In this document: positions 36,736 to 49,387 of the stretch, piece by piece
Position numbering within the stretch: the first letter of the stretch is position 1
Layout: each line of letters begins with the position of its first letter
NCBI GenBank assembly: GCA_025526995.1
Contig: JAHLKG010000017.1
Coordinates: 310,001 to 374,000, forward strand
Reading direction: 5' to 3'
DNA length: 64,000 bases
Source: Powellomyces hirtus
Lineage: Eukaryota > Chytridiomycota > Chytridiomycetes > Spizellomycetales > Powellomycetaceae
Notes under the pieces: model-generated
Database searches by the model: none
The model's input: the letters and a program-made list of their open reading frames with translations, nothing else
What the model was told of the DNA's origin: nothing
Program-made: the position numbers and the translations under genes

Positions 36736-39700
36736 TTATTTCGCAACCTCATCCGGCTCTTCGGCATCATCAAGCAGGACATTTATGGACATCTGCGAAT
36801 CAGAAGGGAACAAGCGTAAGCATTCAGAGAAGATCTGACTTCCTGTTCTGCTCAGACCAAGTGGTTAGAAGCAGATGACCAGCGCATACACCTACCTCCA
36901 AGGTTTGAACCTGTGGAAGGTTATAGTAATCAACTCGGCTTTGAGTGTTCCGCACTAACACTTCGAACAAGTTTCTTCGGGCACGACGGAACCACGTCGA
37001 GGCTTCACCGCTCAAAACAATCTCTCGACCGACAATGAACACCACCTCCTCGTCGGGCTTGATCCGCAAGCCGCGCTTTTTTGCTCGCTCGATAGCCGAG
37101 AGGACATCTATGGTACGCTCAGCATATCCTACGAAACGATTGCAGGTAAGTGATCGACGTACAACTTTGTAACGCGATTATAATCATCATACCATAGGAG
37201 ATGACCAGGCGATAGATGCCACCCACGGCATCGATAGTGCGGAAAACGATTTTTTCCTCGTCAGCAACAAACGGGGCCGGCTGGGCTACAGCTGTCATGC
37301 AGATGATGTTCGTCGGCAGACTGTTGAGTTTGCCAGCGCAGATAGCAAGCACATTCGGCACATCTTCATCGGTGTTGCTAACATATACAACGGTACCCGG
37401 GGTTCGCGGCATTGTCTTGATATAAAACCGCAACTCAGACATTATCAGCAGACGATCCGCAAGCCATTCGTGGATTTCCTCTACGGTAGTCGCCCAAGTG
37501 TACATGACAACGAAGAGACCGGCGGCAATGATGAGTGAGATATATCCATTGGAGACAACCTTTCTTAATGTTGAGGCAAAGAGCAGAAGGTCCAGAGGCA
37601 GAAACATCACGGTGAACAGTGCTGTTTTCCATTTTGGAAGTTCCCATGCGTAATGCATTACGAGAATGTAAAGGCAAGACGTGACGGTCATGGACCCTAC
37701 CACACAGATTCCTATTAAAATGAGAAGCGGCTTTTTAGTTGCATATTTGGTAAGACTTTGCACAGCCTCTCACACAGGACCTGCAATGTTTGCCAAACTC
37801 TCCGCATCCTGGAACGTTGCTGCCAATGACACCGTCCCGACGAAAATCGCGAAATTGACGAACGGGATATACACCTCTGACGCATGCTCCTTATTGGGAT
37901 GCGTCGTTTGGCAGTCCGGAAAGACATGTAGGGATATCTATAGTACGTCTTGCATTAGCATCTTGGTGCGGATGTTGCAGCGCACAGAGTTTTGTGAGAG
38001 CAGCAGACTTCTTTCAGTAAGCAACTAACCGATTGATCAAGCAAGCTGAAACAGCCGGAGATCCCTCCTTGTACGGCCACAATTGCTAGTAGCGCCAGAA
38101 GTTGTTCAGTATATAGTATCTCTGTTTCTAGCGATGTCGAACAAACCTGCAAAGGTTGCCAGAATCAAAATGGGCCACTGAATCGGACTGAAATCGAGGT
38201 ACATTGAGAAGACCGGTCATCCACCTAAGCCTGACACCGAAAGCGCATCTGCGGTCTGACCGTACCTTGGAACGCTCTCAAAGAACGGATTGTGTGCAGC
38301 ATGAGGAAATCTGATGAGATAGGCTGCTTGGCTGTGCAGATCGATCATAAGATCAGCATTTGCGAAACTGTATGTCGTCCGACTAGCACATCAAAATTTG
38401 ACACGCACCCCAAATAGTTCAAGATAATGGACGGATATACGACAGCCATGAACGACGCTCGGATGGGTAACGCAGAAAAATGTCCCAAGTCACTGTACAT
38501 TGCTTCGACACCAGCTACCGATAGAACTCTGCAGAACATTAAGGCATCAGCTTGTAATCCGGAGACAACACGGTGCTGGAGAACTTCATACATTTGCCCC
38601 AGAATGGAGATTGAGTTAACCGGAGACTTGCGCACAAAGAACCAGATATAGTGCGGGCTGAACGAAGCCAGGATTTTCGGATACTTGGTAATGTTGTACA
38701 GTCCGATCATGGAAATCGACAGAAACCATAGAATGGCGATCGGACCAGCAACTTTTTGAAAGGTGGCGGTTCCGTATCGTTGAATCCAAAAGACAATCGC
38801 GAGCACGCCACATGCACACAGAACAGCGGAATTCTGCGAAAACTGACTGAGGTAAGAGCCATAAATTAGAGAGGGGCCTCACAATGTCCGACAATGGATG
38901 GCTGTCTTACTCAGCGTAAGCTCGAACTCCTTCAAACGCTGACAGCACGGTTATGGCTGGTGAAATCACCTGTCCAAAAAAGGAGAGTTAACATTGGTAC
39001 ATATCCTTGATGAAGTCATGCGCAAGAGCTTACCACATCTGCCACCAAGAAGCTCGAGGCCAGTATGCCTATCAGAATCATTTTGCTCTTATGCTTGTGA
39101 AGGAAGTGACCTCTAGAATCCAAAGGTAGAAGGGATATTAAGGCCCAGGTTCCGCCTTCCCCTGTTTTATCGGCTGTTGACGATGCATCACGTCAATTTA
39201 AACTTCATAAAGAATCGCAAAGAATACAGGCCCATGATACCTTTCAAAACCAGCCACACGTATTTGACGCAGCAAATCATTGTGACCATCCAGATCAGGA
39301 TCGAGAGCGCGCCAATGATTTCGTCTTCGGTGTAATTTGAGTTGCCCTCGTCATCCATGCCACCGCGGAAGATTGTCTTCAGTACATACAACGGGGACAC
39401 ACTGATTTCGCCAAAAACAATGCCTGCATGAATCCCGTCTTGATTAGCTTACCCGTGCAGAGGATTTCAAGTTTCGGTAACAACTAACCAAGGGCACCCA
39501 TGCAAAGTCCTAGAAACTTCCTCACACCCATATTGCTGTTGCTAACACGTGCGGACGGTGGAATGCACAACGCAACTCCTAACGACATCCTGCGCTCTCC
39601 AAGTTGAACCACCGACTGCTTTCGCTTTTTTCTGTGTTTAATGTTGAAGGGATTTATCGGCGGCGCTACCGCAGTACTGCTCGCCATCACGGCAGTTGTC

Positions 39701-40542
39701 GGAGACATTTGCGACGTTTTGGCGATATTAGATGTGACATTGATGACCAGATTCGCGGCTGTCGCTTTCGCAGCGGGATCAATTGTGGGCTTGTTGGTTG
39801 CAGATGCGGGAAGTCCAGGCACAGAGATGACATTATTGGCCAATGTGTCACCAGACGGTATGATGATTCCTGAGGAAACCTTTGGTATCCCGGTATCGCC
39901 AGGCGACTTGATGACGCCCGAGAAGACCTTTGGTATCCCGGTATCAGCCGACGATTTGATAATGCCCGAGGACACCTTTGACATCTCGGTATCGCTAGAC
40001 CGTTGTTTGAGGATACCCGAGGGAACCTTTAGCATCCCGGTGTCGCCAGACAATTTGATGGTGCCAGAGGGCACCTTTAACATCCCGGTGTCGCCAGACT
40101 GCTTGATGGTGCCCGACGGAACCTTCAGCATCCCGTCAGCCAAAATTGGGATGGTTCTTCCCGAAAAAATGGCTGGAGAGGTTTCTCTGCGTGGTTGCGC
40201 AGAAGCTCCTGGACTTGATCCCGAACTGTCCACTGAGCCGAAATGGACAAAGGATTTCTTCCGTGTGGCCTGAGTGAGTATGCCTTCCGCCCCCGAGTCG
40301 CCAGTGTCATCCTCATTCCAATCCGCCACACCTCCTGCGGATTCCAAATCGTCGTCGGTGAGAAGCCCCACTGACTGAGACGCATCATGATGTGAGACTG
40401 ATTCCTTTGATGAGGCCCTAGGAACTTTATGGGCTGAATTTTTCGATTTCCGCCATGGTCTCAAAGGCTCACGGGCAGATTCGACATCAGCTTCCACCCG
40501 ACTTTTCTCGCTGTTGCGGCGGCTATCATCCCGATCAGACAT
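36736..40542 (-). CDS. KUP/HAK/KT-family potassium transporter with long repeat-containing N-terminus
   Basis: High-affinity K+ uptake permease of the plasma membrane. The N-terminal exon (39484-40542) encodes about 350 residues of Ser-rich, charged sequence starting MSDRDDSRRNSEKSRVEAD. It includes six imperfect 16-residue repeats and leads to FLGLCMGALG. The next exon gives the family signature IVFGEISVSPLYVLKTIFRG and GALSILIWMVTMICCVKYVW. Membrane helices continue through exons near 38.8-38.3 kb (ATFQKVAGPIAILWFLSI) and 37.76-37.12 kb (VMFLPLDLLLFASTLRKV, VSNGYISLIIAAGLFVVMY). The cytoplasmic tail has PGTVVYVSNTDEDVPNVL and, in the last exons, GREIVLSGEASTWFRRARR, LFEVLVRNTQSRVDYYNLP and a stop after EEPDEVAK. 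Typical KUP proteins lack such a long N-terminus. Minor exon edges are approximate. Confidence 0.9.
39844..40134 (-). repeat. Six-copy 48-base coding repeat inside the KUP N-terminus
   Basis: Six in-frame units of 16 residues (one has 17), following the pattern GMLKVPSGTIKxSGDT from residue 137. Units 1 and 2 are nearly identical (GMLKVPSGTIKQSGDT and GMLKVPSGTIKLSGDT), while units 4-6 drift to G/E-(M/I)-(S/P)-KV-x-SG-(I/V)-IK-x-x-x-DT. The gradient from near-identical to diverged copies suggests stepwise tandem duplication. Confidence 0.92.
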
Positions 40543-40895
40543 TATGCGCTACCGGCATGGATTGTCACGGTCACAAATGCCGCGGCCGTTCTTTTAAAGA
40601 ATTCCAGAAGTCAATCGATGGCGGCCCGGGGTTTTGCCAGCGAGAACTTTGACAAATTCATCAACTCAAAGTTATATAATTATGATTCATGATACGATAA
40701 TAGAAACATCGATTGAGATTTACGAATCGCCGCCCAAACAGAGTTGAGCAAAGCTCAAAATAGCCGCGAAACAAGCTAGTATTGTCATGCACTTCCGATG
40801 AACCGGAAGGCCTGTTCGGGGGGAAAAATGTCAATTTCGCACATTTTTGACACTACTAAAGCCCAAGAAACTGAACGGAACTCGTGGATCAAAAA
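40543..40895. promoter_or_regulatory. Divergent promoter region between the KUP and F-box/WD40 genes
   Basis: About 350 bases between two divergent start codons. An AT-rich segment (TTATATAATTATGATTCATGATACG, about 40670-40695) may serve as a TATA-like core. No gene is seen. Confidence 0.35.
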
Positions 40896-42503
40896 ATGAC
40901 CTCACTCTCAGCGCTCCCAACGGAGCTGCATCTGCAAATCGCATCACATTTAGAAGTGCATACGTTCTTCTTACTTGCCCGCACATGCCGGTGTCTACGG
41001 ACGGCTCTGAATGGATGCGACGTCACCTGGGCCCGCCTCTGCAAGGAGCTTTGGAGAGACTTAGACGGCGTTTCGCGACCGCCTTTTGATGAAGAGGGCG
41101 ACGACACCACAAATGGATGGCGAGAGTTCTTCTGTTCACGGGCGCGCAAAGACAATGATGCCGCGTCGGGTCGCGCTGAGATACGAAATTTGAGGAAGCG
41201 CACTGCATATGGAGAGATCCAGGTAAGCCACCTTCTTACTTCGGAAGCGACGCGAGATGCGATATTGATCAGTTGTTACTATTCATTTATGCCTTCTCGA
41301 ATCCTTTTGGTAATCACCGGCAGATTTATGATGGGCGAACAATTATTAAAGGAAGTACGGATGGCCAAATGTCCAGGACGCTGATGCGTGGTAGTGAAAA
41401 GATTGGAGCCATGCATAGCTCTGTCAGGTACGGCAAGGTGTTCTGCTAGATAAGCGAAACGTGATCCGAATTACATTCAGATTGTGGTTGTTCCTGATAT
41501 AGTGGGGCTATACTTTGCCTGCAAGCACACTGCGGTATTATAGCAGCTGGATGGCAGGTGAGAGATAAAGTAGTATTCAAATTTATTTCCCGTTCTCGTA
41601 ATGAACTTGAACGTGACACTTTGCTTCAAGCATCGTGAGTCTAGTAGGCGGGACCAACCCCCATCCGGGCAAATCACGCTCTTCGATGTAAGGGATTTGC
41701 AACCGATCGCCGTATTGACAGCAACATCACTGTCGGGCGTCACGGCTGTGCGATTCAACACGCACAGACTGGTTGCCGGAGACCGGTCTGGAGTGTTGCG
41801 GAGCTGGAGACTCGCATCTCGAGGGCAGGGCGGATGGTTGGAAAAGAGTATCTGGCGAGGGACGATTCAAAGTCACTACCATGGTGTCGGAGGCGCCGAC
41901 CCAATTCTGGATGTACAGTTTACATATTCGCACGCTCTCGCTCGGACTTGCAAATCGCTCGAAATCTACTGTTTGCGGACAGGCACAACAGTCTTCACCC
42001 TTGCTGGTGACAGCTCTTTCCTTTCAGGGCAAATCTCGGCGTGCCATCTGCACTCTACATCTGTGGCCGTTGCGTTTGGTTCTGGACTTCATATACACGC
42101 ATACCGAGATAGCTACCGTCGTGGGTCCAAAGTGATCTCTCACAGTTCCACCGTTAGGTGTCTTCAGTTTGCTGATAACGATGACGAAATTATAGTAAGC
42201 GGGGACGACGCGGGTTGTGTGCGCGTGTGGGATGTTAAAACCGCCAGTCGGAAAGAGATCTATGACTTGGGAACCGCCATTTGCGCTCTTCAGGCTCGAA
42301 GGACTATGAAAGGTCACTTGTTCATTGTTGCCTTGTGCACCGATGGCAGATTGCACATCGTGGGTGAAGATGAGGCTAAAATTGACGCTCCGCCGGCTGG
42401 TGAAAGAATCAGAGAACTTGTCCATATCTTGTGCACGACTTGGGGAATGCCTCGAGTTCCGACGTGGGGAAGCGCAAGACTCACACATATGGCGACGTAT
42501 TAA
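40896..42503 (+). CDS. F-box / WD40-repeat protein
   Basis: Likely substrate receptor of an SCF (Skp1-Cul1-F-box) ubiquitin ligase. The N-terminus is an F-box: MTSLSALPTELHLQIASHL followed by FFLLARTCRCLRTALNG and VTWARLCKELW. After a linker (NLRKRTAYGEIQ), two introns near 41224-41325 and 41428-41490 lead through IYDGRTIIKGSTDGQMSRTL. The propeller then has several WD-like blades: GQITLFDVRDLQPIAVL, LVAGDRSGVLRSWRL, DPILDVQFTYSHALARTC, SSTVRCLQFADNDDEIIVSG and GCVRVWDVKTASRKEIYDLG. It ends ARLTHMATY. The start ATG at 40896 directly precedes the F-box. The blades are divergent, so no specific orthologue is proposed. The intron set in 41390-41640 is the weakest part of the model. Confidence 0.82.
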
Positions 42504-42769
42504 TAACAGGAAAACATGAAAACCTTCGTGCACTTTCTGCGGGGCCATCTGGCGATTGCAAATTTCAATGCGCATATAACACCGAGATCGTGCGTTGCAT
42601 CCCAGGCATCTCGCGTATCGATGATCATAAGTTGACGTGGTATCAACAGTTGCGTCACTGCAAAACTGTCGCCAAGCCTTTAGTGAGTTGCACGCTCGGT
42701 GATACAGCCGCGACCGTAGCCAGACGGTAGCTTTGTGTCTGCAATAGCCGGAAATACACTCTTCAATGG

Positions 42770-45753
42770 TCACATACATTTTTCTTGCAGTACGCAATAA
42801 TCACGTTTACTGACCTTTCTTTTAGTTGTCATCACTGCACACCCTTCCACGTGCCGACCTAGGAGTGCATCCAGCACATCCAACTGCTCAGTGGCGGATA
42901 TTCTCAGAAATTCGGATGGGGAGATTCCTATCAATTCCTGGTACCGCTTGCGTCAGCATCTTACATTTCTCTTCGTAAAGCCTCTCCATCAGCGAGTTCA
43001 ATAGTTTGACTCTGTTGAACTTACGCTAGCGACGAAACCTTTAACTTCCATGACACCTCTCCCGGTGCTGTCATCCACAACTACAGCAACGCAAAAAGAT
43101 GGTCGCTTTTCACGCGTGGTCTGTTTGCAGAAAGGGCACCAAAAGCTGTCCTCGGATAATCCACTGGAAATGTCGCCCACGACTTCAATCGGTCGACCGC
43201 ATACGGAATCTAAGCTCGATCGTCAGGGCTTAAAATGTGTTCTCCTTAGCCTCCAGAAATGATACCTACGAGTAAATTGTACCAGTCTGCCTTCTGGTCC
43301 CTTTTTCCATGCGGAGATTATTCCTCGAAAATAGAAGGAATCATGGGCCTCTCGAGCTGCGGCGGCTAACGTGTTGATTTTACGCAGATGAGGTGAGGCA
43401 ATGAATCCCACCATTGCGGTAACTTTCAGAGAGGGCGTATGACATCAGGCCCCATTCCGTCGAGAAACCGGGAAATTGACACTTACCGTTCCAGACCACC
43501 GTGCCAATTTCAGCACGAGCCAAGACAGTGTACTTCTTTCTTCTTGAGCCGACCGTCTCCATTCTCAGTCCGGGCTCAACGGCCGCCTTGGTGATCAGTA
43601 ACCAGTCTCCGCATGACAGAGAGCCAATAGCACTGCGTCCAAGGTCATCCCACAAGGTAACGTCACATTGCCCTAGTCATGGCGTTATACGTTTGTTTGG
43701 CTAGAGAGAGAGTCGATGTCCAACCCATACCTGACGAGTCTGCTATTCGTACGCCATATCTATCGGATTTGACGCCATCCATTTGGAACGGATCCTTATA
43801 CCAGTCTCTGTAAGCAGGGCGTGCCATGCATGCGATTTATAATAGACATACGTTTCCAACGACTTCCACGACGCGTCCAAAAAGTGTCACATCGATCATG
43901 CGAGATGCGATTTCGCTAATCATCATCCTATCAGAATACTGCGTTACGTCCATGGTGCTCTAGGGCGGAGGAGGCGTATAAGCGCAGAGAACGGGAGTAA
44001 TACGAAACGAACAGAGCTTCAGAATATTCTTACCGCAAAAGTGTTTCCATTCTGCGTTGCACTGGCAGGCGGATCTGACTGTTTGTCAAAAGATGTCAAG
44101 ATCCACGGGAGAAAGAACATGGAATCAATGGTCACACACCTCAGCATTGTCCAGGGGTACGCAAAAGATGACCGTTTGTGATCCGCATTCCATTGTCACA
44201 ACGTCTTGCCCTACGTTTTGTTTGTATGCCCAATTGCCGGCTGTGTATGGTCTCCACATTGCAAGTGAGTCATTCTGGTAGGAAAAGCGTTGCATTAGCA
44301 TAGCACATTCGGCAAGAACTGTTTCGTGCGATTATCTCCTACTTTTGCGAACAAGGATGCCAATCCAATCTGCTCGTCCCAGAGTATAAGGCATGCCTCC
44401 TTACCGGAGGCGTCGCTGACGTGAACATCAAGGCGTTTGAATCGGCCATTGGTGCAAGCCGGACGCGCATGTTCAATTCGGATCACCTTGGAGGTGTGTG
44501 AGGTACAAACGACAAGAGATTGTGTGGTTGACAATCTACCTTGACTAGTACGCCGAGTTGCAGTGTACCATCATTTTCGAACCTGATGAGATGAGAGAGG
44601 CTGTCCATGAACCGCTCAACCAGAAACTGTCGATCTTGAAGTTCGTTCAGCATAAACACCATGTGCTCAGTGGGCAACAAGCGCGTTTTCCCAATGGGAG
44701 TGGTGACGGATCGTGCTCCAGTGATTCGAACCTGACGCTAAGACGGGATGGAATTGAGTGATAACCTCCAATGTCTCATAACGCAAGGAACTTGACTCAC
44801 ATGGCTTAGAAAATCGAGAGACAAGTCTTCCGCGACGAAGCAATATTTCTGATGAAGGTACATCTCTAGAGACCTCGCCGAATCGCAGCAGGCCAGCGTC
44901 AAGATGCATGTCCTGGTTCCAGGAAGCATTTTCACATCTACCACCGGTGCTTCGAACATGGAATCAGGGGAAATGGATTTTCCGTCAGATAAGGAATCTA
45001 GGGTCCTGTATTCTGCAATCATGAATCACAAATCAGTTCCTCCAGAACCGAATAATGGCAGATGTGTTTTACCTACTTTTTGTGCTCCCTTTGCGGAGTT
45101 GGCCCCGCGCATCGTCCCACTCTCAGGGAAGTCAGCATTAAATGTCGATGCAGCTAACGCAGGGTCCGCAAACCCACCTGCATTTCAAGCTCGGCATTGA
45201 TAATGGATTTCGTAAGACCGGATGGATACTCTGCAAGTAGGCATACTAGCTTCTTCGCGACCCAACTCCTGGGAGACCAAGTCAGGTTTGGACTCTGGAA
45301 TGATGCAACGAAGGACAACTTTCTTACCATTGGGGCACGCGCTGTTGCGTTATTTGAACGGTTCCCTTGTGTTGATTGCGCTGAACATCTCTTTGTTTTA
45401 AGTGCTGAAGGGAGATCTCAATTGCCTTCTCAAAATCCATCTTAAGATGGACTCCCACGAGAAACCCGACAACTTTATCCATGAATTGCACAGCCACCCG
45501 CCCCAGCCGACCGAAACGGTGACTTGTAGCAAAAATAAGTGCGTCCAACGCAATCTTATATTGCCTACGTCGTAACATCTAGTACAAAACGATGACAATG
45601 GCCCTCACCCAGCAGATACAGCTGCCCTTTGACACCTGAAGAAGAAAATAATTAGGGAGTTGATGATATCTCTGGTTTCAAAAATAACGATATCGAAGTG
45701 ATCGAGTGAGTATGGGGCACGTGACTGAATGGATGCGCAAAAGCTTACGGCAT
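42770..45753 (-). CDS. Multi-OB-fold protein, RPA70/MEIOB/SHLD2-like
   Basis: Probable single-strand DNA-binding or DNA-repair protein. Recognisable parts, in order: KVVGFLVGVHLKMDFEKAI; a second exon SWVAKKLVCLLAEYPSGLTK; VVDVKMLPGTRTCILTLACC; an OB-like strand set made by splicing LQLGVLVK to VIRIEHARPACTNGRFKRL, then VHVSDASGKEACLILWDEQ; VTLWDDLGRSAIG-type sequence with SLSCGDWLLITKAAVEP and YTVLARAEIGTVVWNGK; and a C-terminal zinc ribbon inserted in an OB fold (SFWCPFCKQTTREKRPSFCV, AVVVDDSTGRGVMEVKGFVA) spliced to RYQELIGISPSEFLRIS. This order of OB folds plus zinc ribbon resembles RPA70 and its relatives MEIOB and SHLD2. The start at 45753 (MPCQRAAVSAG, two short 5' introns) is tentative; an ATG at 45578 or 45482 is possible. 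Internal exon edges are approximate. Confidence 0.68.
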
Positions 45754-45948
45754 TAGCGGCCTCCTGTGCCTAGCGCCGAGTGTGCGGTGACATTATTATT
45801 GTGGGAGGCCCATCCAGCCAGAGCCAAGAACAAGACGCGGCGGCTGGGTGGTTGGCTGGCTGACAGGAACACAACCACAGAGACAAAGAACAAGACCAGG
45901 CTAGACAGGCGACCCGCACTTTCCACACAAACTCACGATTCAACCAAG

Positions 45949-47107
<1,159 letters not shown>

Positions 47108-47731
47108 AAAAGCGGATTATACATCATCAGATAGGGAGGAACGTATACGGCTCCACTCTTGAAAACTCTCACATGTTGGGGTAGGATGGAGAGCAAAAGT
47201 CCAACAGCGGCTAGGCGCGGAGCGCTACGCTTGTGGGTTGTGTTTTCGGAGAACGGCGGCGCCTGAATGTATATATCTAATGGCGGCGCAAGGTTTCTTT
47301 TGTACGCTCAAATTAGAAGAAATGGTTAATGTCGAATGCTATCTTGACCTCATCAATTTGCTGGAATGGTTTCTATGCCCGGGGAATCCCCTTTTAGTTC
47401 TGGGAATTTGCAATACTACTAATGTAAAAATGCGAGTGGCACAGCTGCACAGGACTTTGGACACGTCACGGAGAGGTTCGATGTGAACGCGGCTGGCAAT
47501 AATTCTCAAGTTTGCAATTAACTCTCTTCTGTTATCACGACGGTGGCACCATTGACAGGTACACAATAAATCGGTCCATAGACTCGGCAAACGATTTTTG
47601 GGTGGCTTCTCACGGTTCTTCTGTCTTTGGTCGCTTCGACGTGCTGTAGATCTCCACGCAGGCCATCTCGGATCGTCGTGTATATTTTCGGCGCGTAGCA
47701 CACAGCATCTTCCCATTCCTACTATTTCAAA
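47108..47731. other. Intergenic region between CDC42 and the proteasome alpha gene
   Basis: About 620 bases comprising the CDC42 3' flank and the promoter of the proteasome gene. Short open frames here have no recognisable domain. No RNA gene or repeat is seen. Confidence 0.3.
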
Positions 47732-48936
47732 ATGAGCCGCGGAAACTGTATGTGTCGACGATATTGCATCCGTGGAGTATTGCAGAGGACTTACGACTTG
47801 GTGGTGGTCATCAGCTGCCTACGATCGGCACATCACCGTCTTCTCTCCAGAGGGCCGTTTGTATCAAGTCGGTACGTACCTCTGAAGGACATGCTTCGGG
47901 ACACCTTGTGGAGGGAAGAACTTATTCCTTGAGGGTATCCAGAATATGCCTTTAAAGCGATATCGAACGCTGGCCTCACGTCGGTTGGCGTTAGAGGAAA
48001 GGACTGCGCTGTTGTCGTGACGCAGAAGAAAGTCCCCGTACGTATGCTGCATAAGGAACGACCGAATCGCCGGTCGCGTAGTCATGATAGAGTACGCCCT
48101 CATGTTGTTGTGCGTCCAGGACAAGCTTTTCGACCCTTCTACTATCACGCATATCTTCCAGCTGACTCCGAAGATTGGATGCGTGATGACTGGCCTGCTC
48201 CGTAAGTATCATCAACTCTGGACACGTAGCGTTTGTGCCCCCATACATGGGAATCAATTCGTTCTCATCTTTATTTTCGTGTCTTGCACGGCTCAGCTGA
48301 TGCGCGAAATCAAGTCAGTCGAGCACGTATGGAAGCTGCCGAATGGCGTTACAAATTTGGCTACGAGATTCCCGCGGACATGCTGGCAAAACGAATGGCA
48401 AACATCAATCAAGTGTATACGCAACACGCTGCTATGCGACCTCTAGGAGTTTGTAAGTTGTTTCTCATCTATCACGCAGCTTCTCTCACTATTCTCTGAC
48501 CGGCCTTACATCAATAGCAATGATTCTTATCGGTTACGATGATGAACGAGGACCTCAACTTTTCAAGTGCGATCCTGCTGGTTACTACGTCGGATATCAC
48601 GCTACGTCTGCTGGCGCGAAGCACCAGGAGGCTCTCAACCACCTCGAGAAGAAGTTCAAGAAAAAACCACAGCTGAATGTTGAGGACACTGTCGAGGTGT
48701 GTACATGCTTCCGAAAACAGCGATATGCACACTGCGGTCTCACTTTTTCTGACTGTCATACATTGTGTCTGTTCCGGTAGCTGGCAATTACAACGCTGTC
48801 GACAACACTGTCTTTGGATTTGAAAGCCGCGGACATTGAAATTGGAATCGTCACATCGACAGATCCCAAATTCAAAACTCTTGACACAACTGAGATCGAT
48901 GACCATCTGACGCGAATCGTGGAAAAAGCCGATTAG
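47732..48936 (+). CDS. SCL1: 20S proteasome subunit alpha type 6 (PSMA6/Scl1)
   Basis: Outer-ring subunit of the 20S proteasome. The 16-base first exon (ATG AGC CGC GGA AAC T) splices to give [20 protein letters not shown] and LYQVEYAFKAI, the proteasome alpha N-terminal signature. Then come [117 protein letters not shown] and the last exon [20 protein letters not shown], ending TRIVEKAD. The [13 protein letters not shown] sequence and the QKKVPDKL region assign it to alpha6 (yeast Scl1) rather than another alpha type. The exon count is about six, with introns of 50-90 bases. Confidence 0.95.
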
Positions 48937-49387
48937 GTGTTGAATGATTTCATTTAGACGATCAAATGCCGGATGACCAATGTATATCAGATTCAGACGA
49001 GTTGAATAAAAATGAGCTCACCATCTTATGACTGCAGTTGAGACGATGCTCCGTACACACTCAGACCAGCAAGCACTTGCACCTCATTCCTGCCCGTGAA
49101 TAGAGACATCCTTTTAAGCCTGAGCATATGCAAATACGAGACATTATCTTTTGCATATACATCAAGGGTGAATGCGAGAATGCTGACAATATAGTCCAAG
49201 TTTCCAGTCTAGATCTAAATTTATAACACTGCTTCTTCCTATGTACAGTAAGAACAGGTTTACAGCTAATTATCTAGCGTCTTGAGCTGACAGCAGTGCT
49301 CTCCCACTTGCATGGTGTGATAATAGGAAACAGATAGTAGTTTTGAGGTAGAATGGAAAAGGGGTATGCGGCTCCTATTCCACATGC
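48937..49387. terminator. Convergent 3' region between the PSMA6/Scl1 and DET1 genes
   Basis: About 450 bases between two convergent stop codons, so both polyadenylation regions should lie here. AATAAAAATG near 49006 fits a plus-strand poly(A) signal about 70 bases after the stop. No gene is seen. Confidence 0.4.

Noticed and set aside
39844..40134. Regular repeats that could suggest a CRISPR-like array
   Set aside because: The period is 48 bases with no spacers, the reading frame is kept and the host is a eukaryote; it is a coding tandem repeat.
39641..40273. A 210-codon plus-strand open frame with its own apparent repeats
   Set aside because: Antisense to the KUP N-terminal repeat. The minus frame continues by splicing into the transporter, so the plus-strand repeats are a mirror.
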